A DNA stretch of 64,000 bases from Achromobacter pestifer. Its GTDB lineage: Bacteria > Pseudomonadota > Gammaproteobacteria > Burkholderiales > Burkholderiaceae_B. The notes beneath the pieces were generated by a model, which searched no databases, was not told the DNA's origin, and was given only the letters and a program-made list of their open reading frames with translations. The translations under genes and the position numbers were made by a program. The DNA lies in NCBI RefSeq assembly GCF_013267355.1, contig NZ_CP053985.1, positions 248,001-312,000 on the forward strand, written 5' to 3'. Each line of letters opens with the position of its first letter. Position 1 is the first letter of the stretch. Of this stretch, positions 36,444-44,496 are shown one piece after another.

Positions 36444-39400
36444 ATGGCCAATACGTCTCCCGCAATCGTCAACGAAATCTCCGGCCGCGCGTGGCTGCGC
36501 CATGGCGACGGGTCCCTGACCGAACTCCATCAGGGCAGCAAGATACCCGTCGGCAGCGACGTCGTCACAGCCTCGGGCAGCACGGTTTCCCTTCAGATTG
36601 AAAACGGCATGCCGATCATCATCGGCGAGAGCCGCGAGGTCGCGCTGACCGCCGAAATGACCGGCACTCTGGACGACTCATCCGAAGCCGCGGTAGCTCC
36701 GCCCATGGGCACCGATTCCGAACGCTTGTTGGCAGTCCTGCGCGACGGCCACGACTTGTCCGACGAGCTCGACCCCACCGCAGCTGCCATGGCCGGCGGC
36801 GGTGGGGCTGGCGGCAGCAGTTTCGTCCGCCTGGCCCGCCTGCTGGAAACCACCAACCCGCTTGACCTGAGCTACTCAAATCCCAACCGTGGCGACGATG
36901 ACTTGCCTCGCATGTCCAGTACTGGCTCCGTCAGCGACGACGAAGAAGCGCCCACACCGCTCAGCGTCAACAACGCGCCCGGCGCGCGGGACGATGCGGG
37001 CCACGGCGATCAAAACAGCCTGGTACGGGGCAACCTGCTCGCGAACGACGCGGACCCAGACGGCGACCCACTGGCGATAACGTCGGTCGGTGGCCGGGCC
37101 ATGACCTCGGACGGCGTTACGGTTGCGGGCAGCAATGGCGGCACGTTCACTGTCCTGCCGGACGGCAGCTATGTCTTCACGCCGGGAAACGCCTTTGAGC
37201 GCCTGGCCGCGGGCGAAACCGCTGTCAGCACCATTTCGTACACCATCATGGATCCCAGCGGCGCCACCTCCACGGCTACCGCCGTCGTGACGATCACCGG
37301 CACCAACGACGGCCCGGTCTCCATCGCCATTTCAGACACCTCCAGCCTGGATGCCCAGACCCATGTGAGCTATGACATCTCTGGCCGCTTCTCGGACCCC
37401 GACGCGAGCGACAAGCTCATCTACACCGCAACCGGCTTGCCGCCTGGCCTGAGCATCGATCCGCACACCGGCATCATTACCGGCGACATCGATCCCTCGG
37501 CCTCGCAAGGCGGCAGTCTCGGCGTCTACAACATCACCATTACCGCCACGGATCCCTCTGGCGCGACAACTTCACAGAAGTTCGACTGGGCCATCGCCAA
37601 TCCCGCACCCATCGCGGTTGGCGACTCGGGTGCTGCCAGCGACGACTCAGCCCTTGACGTCAGCGCCCAAGACGGCGTGCTGGCAAACGACAGGGATCCA
37701 GACGGCGACGGGCTTACCGTCTCGCAAGTCAACGGCAACGCAGCCAATGTGGGCGCCGCCATCGCGGGCTCCCATGGCGGCACGTTCACGCTGAACGCGG
37801 ACGGCTCCTACAGTTTCGACCCAGGCTCCGCCTTTCAATACCTCGGCGCCGGCGAAAAAATCTACAGTTCGATCACTTACACCGTCTCCGACGGCGAGGG
37901 AGGTACAAGCACGGCGACCCTCACGGTCGAAATTACCGGTACCAACCAGACGCCGGTAATCCTGCCCCATGCCGACCAGGTCCTGGAAGACCACTCGGCC
38001 TCTGGCAACGTGCTCAGCGGCGCGGCCGATGCCGACAACGATGCGCTGAGCGTTGTCACATACACCGTCGACGGCGCGAAGTACCTCGCGGGCAACACGG
38101 CATACATAGCGGGCGTGGGCTCGATCCTCATCAATGCCGACGGCAGCTATACATTCACGCCGGACGCGGATTGGAACGGCGCAGTGCCGCAGGTCACCTA
38201 TACCGTGACGGATGGCTCTGTCACGACGTCATCCACCTTGGACATTGGCGTCCTGTCCGTCAACGAGGCGCCGCTGTCGCGGGACAACCCCGACAATGCG
38301 GTAGCCGGCGACCGCTACGTATTTGGCCTGAATGACTTCCCGTTCTCCGATCCGCAGGAGGGCCATTCGCTAAAGTCGGTGATCATAGATTCTCTCCCCT
38401 CACTCGGTACGCTGCTCCTGAACGGCGAAGCGATCGCGCCAGGACGTGAAATCAGCCTGGAAGACCTGGCCAACGGCAAACTGACGTTTCAACCCGACGG
38501 CCAAAACTTCCGCCGCAGCGACGGTTCGTCCTTCGAATTCCGTGTCAAGGATACCGGCGGCACCGCCAACGGCGGCCAGGACACCTCACATCAGCAGACG
38601 TTCAAGCTGAGTACTGGCGAGCTTATCGCCGGCAACAACTACTTCGGCGACAACAGCACTCCGGATAACAACATCTACTATTGGATGGGCGGCAACGGTA
38701 ATGACGTAATACTGGGCGACAAAGGCGGCGTACTGGGAATTCCTCCTCCCGAACCACATTCTCTCAGCGGATTGTTTTTGCCGGACCCTTCCGAGTTGGA
38801 GGTCCACGCAAAGAGCAGCTTGGACCATGTGCTGGCTCCGCTGAGCAACGACGAGCTCTTCGGCAGGGGCGGTTCAGACATTCTTTTCGGCGACGCCATC
38901 AACACGGACTTCCTGCCCTGGGGCGTTGATGGCAACCCGGCCAGGCCTGAGGGCCTGCTGGATGGATCTGGTCTGTGGGCGCTCAAGGAATTCTTGCTTC
39001 TCAAGAATGGCGTGCCACCTACAGATGCCGATCTTTACCGGTTCATCTCGAACAACCACGACATGCTCGACGTGCACGGCGATACACGTGGTGGACAGGA
39101 CTTCCTTGCTGGCAATGAAGGCGATGACATCCTCTACGGCCAAGGCGGCAACGACGAGCTCTCAGGCGGCCGTGGCCAAGACATCCTGTCGGGCGGCACT
39201 GGCAACGACATTCTGGAAGGCAACGGAGGAAGCGATGTCCTGATTGGCGGCATGGGCAATGACATCGTGATCGGTGATGGCTTTGACTTCTATAGACGGG
39301 ACGGCAGCGGGTATAGCGTCGACAGCGACACGTTCAAGTGGGAATTCAACGATCAGGGCACAATCACCGCCCCGGCAGTGGATACAATCCGGGACTTCTC

Positions 39401-39683
39401 GATCCTGAAACCTGTCGAAGATGGCGACATCCTGGATCTGCAGGAATTGCTGGTCGGCGAAAGCGACAGCACACTGACCAAGTACCTGGACTTCCGCAAG
39501 GAAGGCTATAACACGGTCATCGACGTGAATACCCAGGGCAAGCTTGGCACCCAGGGCGCGGATCAGAAGATCGTGCTAGAAAACGTCGACCTCACCCACG
39601 ATGCCTACGGCCAGTTCATGAACAACCAGGCCATCATCAACGACCTGCTGCAGAAGGGAAAGCTGAACGTTGACCACAGCTAA
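36444..39683 (+). CDS. RTX adhesin 2 with LapG-type retention module
   Basis: 1079 residues. The N-terminal 125 residues are a close copy of the retention module of adhesin 1, with the di-alanine motif at 112-115 reading T-A-A-A. There follow a VCBS-like domain (about 170-290), a dystroglycan/cadherin-like module with GLPPGLSIDPHTGIITG (about 290-390), another VCBS-like domain, further cadherin-like domains, and RTX nonapeptides scattered over about 740-960 (GQGGNDELSGGRGQDILSGG, GTGNDILEGNGGSDVLIGG). The C-terminal secretion region is nearly identical to that of adhesin 1. The giant repeat array and the vWA domain are absent. Ribosome site AAAGGGAA lies about 8 nt before the ATG. Export should use the upstream LapBCE-like system; release should use LapG. 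Confidence 0.93.
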   Translation: MANTSPAIVNEISGRAWLRHGDGSLTELHQGSKIPVGSDVVTASGSTVSLQIENGMPIIIGESREVALTAEMTGTLDDSSEAAVAPPMGTDSERLLAVLRDGHDLSDELDPTAAAMAGGGGAGGSSFVRLARLLETTNPLDLSYSNPNRGDDDLPRMSSTGSVSDDEEAPTPLSVNNAPGARDDAGHGDQNSLVRGNLLANDADPDGDPLAITSVGGRAMTSDGVTVAGSNGGTFTVLPDGSYVFTPGNAFERLAAGETAVSTISYTIMDPSGATSTATAVVTITGTNDGPVSIAISDTSSLDAQTHVSYDISGRFSDPDASDKLIYTATGLPPGLSIDPHTGIITGDIDPSASQGGSLGVYNITITATDPSGATTSQKFDWAIANPAPIAVGDSGAASDDSALDVSAQDGVLANDRDPDGDGLTVSQVNGNAANVGAAIAGSHGGTFTLNADGSYSFDPGSAFQYLGAGEKIYSSITYTVSDGEGGTSTATLTVEITGTNQTPVILPHADQVLEDHSASGNVLSGAADADNDALSVVTYTVDGAKYLAGNTAYIAGVGSILINADGSYTFTPDADWNGAVPQVTYTVTDGSVTTSSTLDIGVLSVNEAPLSRDNPDNAVAGDRYVFGLNDFPFSDPQEGHSLKSVIIDSLPSLGTLLLNGEAIAPGREISLEDLANGKLTFQPDGQNFRRSDGSSFEFRVKDTGGTANGGQDTSHQQTFKLSTGELIAGNNYFGDNSTPDNNIYYWMGGNGNDVILGDKGGVLGIPPPEPHSLSGLFLPDPSELEVHAKSSLDHVLAPLSNDELFGRGGSDILFGDAINTDFLPWGVDGNPARPEGLLDGSGLWALKEFLLLKNGVPPTDADLYRFISNNHDMLDVHGDTRGGQDFLAGNEGDDILYGQGGNDELSGGRGQDILSGGTGNDILEGNGGSDVLIGGMGNDIVIGDGFDFYRRDGSGYSVDSDTFKWEFNDQGTITAPAVDTIRDFSILKPVEDGDILDLQELLVGESDSTLTKYLDFRKEGYNTVIDVNTQGKLGTQGADQKIVLENVDLTHDAYGQFMNNQAIINDLLQKGKLNVDHS

Positions 39684-39692
39684 GCAGTAAGC

Positions 39693-39721
39693 CCAAGCAG
39701 GGTCCGCAATGGCCTTCTTGG
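39693..39721 (+). terminator. Imperfect hairpin after adhesin 2
   Basis: CCAAG (39693-39697) pairs with CTTGG (39717-39721), with a weaker inner AGG/CCT pairing and a GCAA in the loop. The position after the stop and the loop match the perfect hairpin after adhesin 1, so it looks like a decayed copy. Termination is doubtful. Confidence 0.35.
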
Positions 39722-39778
39722 CGTGATGCACTTTCCGTCATTGCGCTACCTAAATGCTTAGCACTATCAGTATTGCCA

Positions 39779-39808
39779 GTATCGAGCGGCAGCAGCGCCA
39801 TCTAGCAT
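39779..39808 (+). promoter_or_regulatory. Conserved promoter-like element ahead of adhesin 3
   Basis: GTATCG (39779-39784), 18 bp, TAGCAT (39803-39808), ending 37 nt before the start codon. It matches the elements ahead of adhesins 1 and 2 in half-sites, spacing and distance to the ATG. Confidence 0.5.
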
Positions 39809-39845
39809 CAAGCCATCTTGGACAACACTCTGAAACGAGACCGAC

Positions 39846-42800
39846 ATGGCCAACACTTCTGCCGCAATCGTCAACGAAATCTCCGGTCGCGCGTGGCTGC
39901 GCCATACCGACGGCTCCCTGACCGAACTGCACGTGGGCAGCAAGGTCCCCGCCGGTAGCGATGTCGTCACGGCCTCGGGCGCCACGGTTTCTCTTCAGGT
40001 TGAAAACGGCACGCCCATTATCATCGGCGAGGGCCGCCAAGTTGCGCTGACCAGCGAAATGACCGGCATGCTGGATGATGCGTCCGAAGCAGCGGTAGCG
40101 CCGCCCACAGGCACCGACTCCGACCGATTGTTGGCCGCCCTGCGCGACGGCCGCGACCTGTTCGACGAACTCGATCCCACCGCCGCCGTCCTGGCTGGCG
40201 GTGGCGGCGGTGGCGGCAGCAGCTTTGTCCGCCTGACCCGCCTTCTTGAAACCACCAGCCCGCTTGACCTGGCCTACTCGAATCCCGCTCGCGGTGACGC
40301 AGTCTTGCCACGCATGTCCGGCATTGGCCCCGCCTCCGACGACGACGAAGTACCCACGGCAGTCAGCGTCAACCACGCGCCCGCTGCACGGGACGATGCA
40401 GGACAAGGCAATCAAAACGGCCAGGTGCGCGGCAACCTGCTCGCGAACGACATGGACCCGGACGGCGATCCCCTGACGATAGCGTCGGTAGGTAGCCGGC
40501 CCATGACCTCGGGTGGCATTGCGGTCGCGGGCAGCAATGGCGGCACGTTCACCGTCCTGCCTGACGGCAGCTATGTCTTCACGCCAGGAAACGCGTTTGC
40601 GCGCCTGGCGGCGGGCGAAACCGCTACCAGCACCATTTCGTACACCATCACGGATCCCAGCGGCGCCACCTCCACGGCAACCGCTGTCGTGACGATCACC
40701 GGCACCAATGACGGCCCGGTCTCCACCGCCATTTCCGACACCTCCAGCCTGGATGCCCAGACCCATGTGAGCTATGACATCTCTGGCCACTTCTCGGATC
40801 CGGACGCGGGCGACACGCTCACCTACACCGCGACCGGCTTGCCGCCCGGCCTGAGCATCGATCCGCACACCGGCATCATCACCGGCGACATCGATCCCTC
40901 GGCCTCGCAAGGCGGCAGTCTCGGCGTCTACAACATCACCATTACCGCCACGGATCCCTCTGGCGCGACAACTTCACAGAAGTTCGACTGGGCCATCGCC
41001 AATCCCGCGCCCGTCGCAGTTGGCGACTCGGGCGCTGCCAGCGAGGACTCGCCCCTCGACGTCAGCGCTCAGAACGGCGTGCTGGCAAACGACAGGGATC
41101 CAGACGGCGATGCGCTTACCGTCTCGCAAGTCAACGGTAACGCAGCCAACGTAGGCGCCGCCATCGCGGGCTCCCATGGAGGCACGTTCACGCTGAACGC
41201 CGATGGCTCCTACAGCTTCGACCCAGGCTCTGCATTCCAGCGCCTCGGCGCCGGCGAAAAAATCTACAGCTCGATCACTTACACCGTCTCCGACGGCGAG
41301 GGCGGTACAAGCACGGCCACCCTTACGGTAGAAATCACCGGCGCCAACGACGGCCCGGTCTCCACCGCCATTTCTGGCACCTCCAGCCTCGATGCCCAGA
41401 CCCATGTGAGCTATGACATCTCTGGCCACTTCTCGGATCCGGACGCGGGCGATACGCTCACCTACACCGCAACCGGCTTGCCGCCCGGCCTGAGCATCGA
41501 TCCGCACACCGGCATCATTACCGGCGACATCGATCCCTCGGCGTCGCAAGGCGGCAGTGTCGGCGTCTACAACATCACCATCACCGCCACGGATCCCTCT
41601 GGCGCAACAACTTCGCAGAAGTTCGACTGGGCCATCGCCAATCCCGCGCCCGTCGCGGTTGGCGACTCGGGCGCTGCCATCGAAGACTCGACCCTCGACA
41701 TCAGTGCCCAGGACGGCGTATTGGCAAACGACAGGGATCCAGACGGCGATGCGCTTACTGTCTCGCAAGTCAACGGCAACGCAACCAATGTGGGCGCCGC
41801 CATCGGGGGCTCCCATGGCGGCACGTTCGCGCTGAACGCCGATGGTTCCTACAGTTTCGACCCAGGCTCCGCCTTTCAACACCTCGGCGCCGGCGAAAAA
41901 ATCTACAGTTCGATCACGTACACCGTCTCCGACGGTGAGGGTGGTACTAGCACGGCTGTCCTGACAGTCGAAATCACGGGCGCCAACGACGCACCTATCC
42001 TCCAGGCACACGGCAATCAGGTGTTGGAGGACCATGTGGCATCTGGCAACGTGCTCATCGGAGCGGTCGATGTCGACAACGACGCGCTGACTGTCACAAC
42101 CGTCACCCTCAACGGCACAACATACGCGGCCGGCATCACTGCGTACATGGAAGGCGTAGGTTCAATTCTCGTCAAAGCCGACGGCAACTATGTGTTCACA
42201 CCGGACGCAAACTGGAACGGAAACCTACCCCAGATCACATATACCGTGACGGACGGCACGGTCACGACCTCGTCCACCTTGGACATTGGAGTTCTGTCGG
42301 TCAACGACGCCCCGATATCGCAAGACGCCTCCGGCAACGTCATGGCTGGCGGCCGTTATACGTTCAGTCTGAATGACTTCCCATTCTCTGATCCAGAGGA
42401 AGGCCATTCGATGAAGTCATTGATCATCGACTCTCTGCCTCAACACGGTACGCTGCTCCTGAATGGCAAAGCGATTGTGCAAGGACAAGAAATCAGCGTA
42501 GAGGATCTGGCCAACGGCAAATTGGTGTTCCAACCCGGTGCGGTGAACTCCGGCGACAACGATACTTCGTCGTCCTTCGAATTTCGCATCAGAGATAGCG
42601 GCGGCGTTTCCCACGGTGGCCTGGATATTTCCCATCAGCAAACATTCAAAATGAATGTAGATCAGTTCATCGTCGGTGACGACGACACTGGCGACCGGTC
42701 CAGGCTCATGGACGATTGGAACGGTGGCGACGGCAATGACGTCATACTGGGCGACCACGGAGGCGTGCTGAGCCTCCCCCCTCCTCCCCCAAAACCTGCT

Positions 42801-43691
42801 AACTGGGAACTCTCTCGGGACCGGGAAGCTGAAGCCGGCGACCGATCAGACCATGTACTGGCTACGCCGGACACCGACAGGCTCTACGGCGGCGACGGTT
42901 CGGACATCCTGTTTGGCGATGCGATCAACACAGATCAGCTGCCCTGGGGCATCAACGGCAATCCCGCCAGACCTGAAGGTCTGCACGACGGGTCCGGCCT
43001 GCGGGCGCTTACGCAGTTCTTGTTTCTGAAGAACGGCGTGCCACCGACGGATGCAGATCTGTACAAGTTCGTCTCGGAAAACCATGAGGTCCTCGAGGTA
43101 CATGGCGATACGCGCGGTCGCTTCGACACGATGTACGGCGGCAATGGCAACGACATCCTCTACGGCCAAGGCGGCAACGACGAGCTGCAAGGCGGCTATG
43201 GCAACGACATCCTGTCGGGCGGCACAGGTAATGACTGTCTGGAAGGCGACGCTGGCAGTGATGTCCTGATCGGCGGCATGGGCAATGACTTGCTGCATGG
43301 CGACGGCAATGGCATCCGGTACGACAACAACAGCGACACGTTCAAATGGACGCTCAACGACCAAGGCACCACAGACGCCCCAGCAGTGGATAGGGTCATG
43401 GATTTCTCGATTCAGAGACCGGCCGACGGCGGCGATATCCTGGATCTGCAGGAACTGCTGGTCGGCGAGAACGACGGCACCCTGACCGACTACCTCGCGT
43501 TCAGCAAGGACGGCAACCATACGGTCATCGACGTGAACACCCAGGGCAAGCTGGGCACCCAGGGCGCGGACCAGCAAATCGTGCTGGAAAACGTGGACCT
43601 CACGCACGATGCCTACGGCCAATCCCTGAGCAACCAGGCCATCATCAATGACCTGCTGCAGAAAGGGAAGCTGACCGTCGATCATGCCTGA
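39846..43691 (+). CDS. RTX adhesin 3 with LapG-type retention module
   Basis: 1281 residues, a paralogue of adhesin 2. The retention module (1-125) has the di-alanine motif T-A-A-V at 112-115 in DPTAAVLAGGG. A VCBS-like domain is followed by two tandem copies of a 213-residue unit (290-502 and 503-715), each made of a dystroglycan/cadherin-like module (GLPPGLSIDPHTGIITG) plus a VCBS-like domain. Cadherin-like domains and RTX nonapeptides follow (about 930-1180; GGNGNDILYGQGGNDELQGG, GYGNDILSGGTGNDCLEG), then the shared C-terminal secretion region ending in GKLTVDHA. Its end lies 89 nt before lapG. Same export and release route expected as for its neighbours. Confidence 0.93.
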   Translation: MANTSAAIVNEISGRAWLRHTDGSLTELHVGSKVPAGSDVVTASGATVSLQVENGTPIIIGEGRQVALTSEMTGMLDDASEAAVAPPTGTDSDRLLAALRDGRDLFDELDPTAAVLAGGGGGGGSSFVRLTRLLETTSPLDLAYSNPARGDAVLPRMSGIGPASDDDEVPTAVSVNHAPAARDDAGQGNQNGQVRGNLLANDMDPDGDPLTIASVGSRPMTSGGIAVAGSNGGTFTVLPDGSYVFTPGNAFARLAAGETATSTISYTITDPSGATSTATAVVTITGTNDGPVSTAISDTSSLDAQTHVSYDISGHFSDPDAGDTLTYTATGLPPGLSIDPHTGIITGDIDPSASQGGSLGVYNITITATDPSGATTSQKFDWAIANPAPVAVGDSGAASEDSPLDVSAQNGVLANDRDPDGDALTVSQVNGNAANVGAAIAGSHGGTFTLNADGSYSFDPGSAFQRLGAGEKIYSSITYTVSDGEGGTSTATLTVEITGANDGPVSTAISGTSSLDAQTHVSYDISGHFSDPDAGDTLTYTATGLPPGLSIDPHTGIITGDIDPSASQGGSVGVYNITITATDPSGATTSQKFDWAIANPAPVAVGDSGAAIEDSTLDISAQDGVLANDRDPDGDALTVSQVNGNATNVGAAIGGSHGGTFALNADGSYSFDPGSAFQHLGAGEKIYSSITYTVSDGEGGTSTAVLTVEITGANDAPILQAHGNQVLEDHVASGNVLIGAVDVDNDALTVTTVTLNGTTYAAGITAYMEGVGSILVKADGNYVFTPDANWNGNLPQITYTVTDGTVTTSSTLDIGVLSVNDAPISQDASGNVMAGGRYTFSLNDFPFSDPEEGHSMKSLIIDSLPQHGTLLLNGKAIVQGQEISVEDLANGKLVFQPGAVNSGDNDTSSSFEFRIRDSGGVSHGGLDISHQQTFKMNVDQFIVGDDDTGDRSRLMDDWNGGDGNDVILGDHGGVLSLPPPPPKPANWELSRDREAEAGDRSDHVLATPDTDRLYGGDGSDILFGDAINTDQLPWGINGNPARPEGLHDGSGLRALTQFLFLKNGVPPTDADLYKFVSENHEVLEVHGDTRGRFDTMYGGNGNDILYGQGGNDELQGGYGNDILSGGTGNDCLEGDAGSDVLIGGMGNDLLHGDGNGIRYDNNSDTFKWTLNDQGTTDAPAVDRVMDFSIQRPADGGDILDLQELLVGENDGTLTDYLAFSKDGNHTVIDVNTQGKLGTQGADQQIVLENVDLTHDAYGQSLSNQAIINDLLQKGKLTVDHA
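40713..41990 (+). repeat. Tandem 639-bp duplication inside adhesin 3
   Basis: Copies at 40713-41351 and 41352-41990 encode the same 213-residue two-domain module, with few differences. Adhesin 2 carries a single copy, so the duplication explains most of the length difference between the two proteins. Confidence 0.9.
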
Positions 43692-43703
43692 GCAATAGCT
43701 CCT

Positions 43704-43728
43704 GGGAAGATCCGCAACGGGTCTTCCC
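43704..43728 (+). terminator. Hairpin between adhesin 3 and lapG
   Basis: An 11-bp stem GGGAAGATCCG/CGGGTCTTCCC (one G-T wobble) with loop CAA, 12 nt after the adhesin 3 stop. Related to the hairpin after adhesin 1. A short T-run appears only further on (43745-43749). It could limit read-through into lapG. Confidence 0.5.
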
Positions 43729-43780
43729 GCCTCCGGATGAGACATTTTTCCCAAGGCGCATCTAAGATGCCCGGAAAAAT

Positions 43781-44479
43781 GTGAAAATCCGTTTCATGCC
43801 ATCGTCCCGCCGTTTCCGCCGCACGCTGAATCTGTGCCGATTGGCTTTGCTATGCCTGGCTTGCGGCTGGGGCGGAAGTTCCGCCCTGGAAGTCAATGCC
43901 GACCGGCTGCAAAGCCTGTCGGCCAGCCGCTATGGCGCAAAAGGCTCCAAGGCGGTGTCGGAATGGCTGCAATTGATGCGCAACCCCGCCCCAGCCCAGG
44001 AAAGAGGCGCGCTGACGCAGGCCAATGACTTCTGGAATCGCTCCCTGATGTCCGGCGAGGACATCACCATCTGGAAGCAGGCGGATTATTGGGCCACGCC
44101 GTTAGAATCGCTGGGCAGAGGCGCGGGCGATTGTGAAGACTACGTCATCGGCAAATACTTCACGCTGCTGGCGCTGGGCGTGCCGGCCAACAAGCTGCGC
44201 TTCATCTATGTCCGCGCGCGCATCGGCGGAGCGGCCAGCAGTACCCAGATCGCCCACATGGTGCTGGGCTACTACGAAACCCCCAATGCCGTGCCGCTGG
44301 TGCTGGACAACCTGATCTCGACCATTTTGCCCGCCACGCAGCGCCGCGACCTGACGCCGGTATTCAGTTTCAATGCCGACGGCGTTTATGTGGACGGCAA
44401 ACCCGCCGCGCCGGTTGACCGTCTCAGCCGCTGGCGTGATCTACTTCAACGCATGGAACGGGAAGGCGTGCGCCCCTGA
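43781..44479 (+). CDS. lapG: Periplasmic calcium-dependent cysteine protease LapG
   Basis: 232 residues from a GTG at 43781; an ATG five codons later (43796) is an alternative. A cleavable signal sequence (about 15-36) is followed by the bacterial transglutaminase-like cysteine protease domain (DUF920/LapG). The catalytic triad is visible as Cys118 in GAGDCEDYVIGKY, His159 in QIAHMVLGYY and Asp176 in VLDNLIS. Asp117 and Glu119 flank the Cys as in the calcium site of Pseudomonas LapG. It cuts the retention modules of LapA-type adhesins after a di-alanine, releasing them from the cell. The stop overlaps the first possible ATG of lapD (TGATG), so protease and inhibitor-receptor are one transcriptional unit. 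Confidence 0.95.
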   Translation: MKIRFMPSSRRFRRTLNLCRLALLCLACGWGGSSALEVNADRLQSLSASRYGAKGSKAVSEWLQLMRNPAPAQERGALTQANDFWNRSLMSGEDITIWKQADYWATPLESLGRGAGDCEDYVIGKYFTLLALGVPANKLRFIYVRARIGGAASSTQIAHMVLGYYETPNAVPLVLDNLISTILPATQRRDLTPVFSFNADGVYVDGKPAAPVDRLSRWRDLLQRMEREGVRP

Positions 44480-44496
44480 TGTCCGGAAATAAGACT

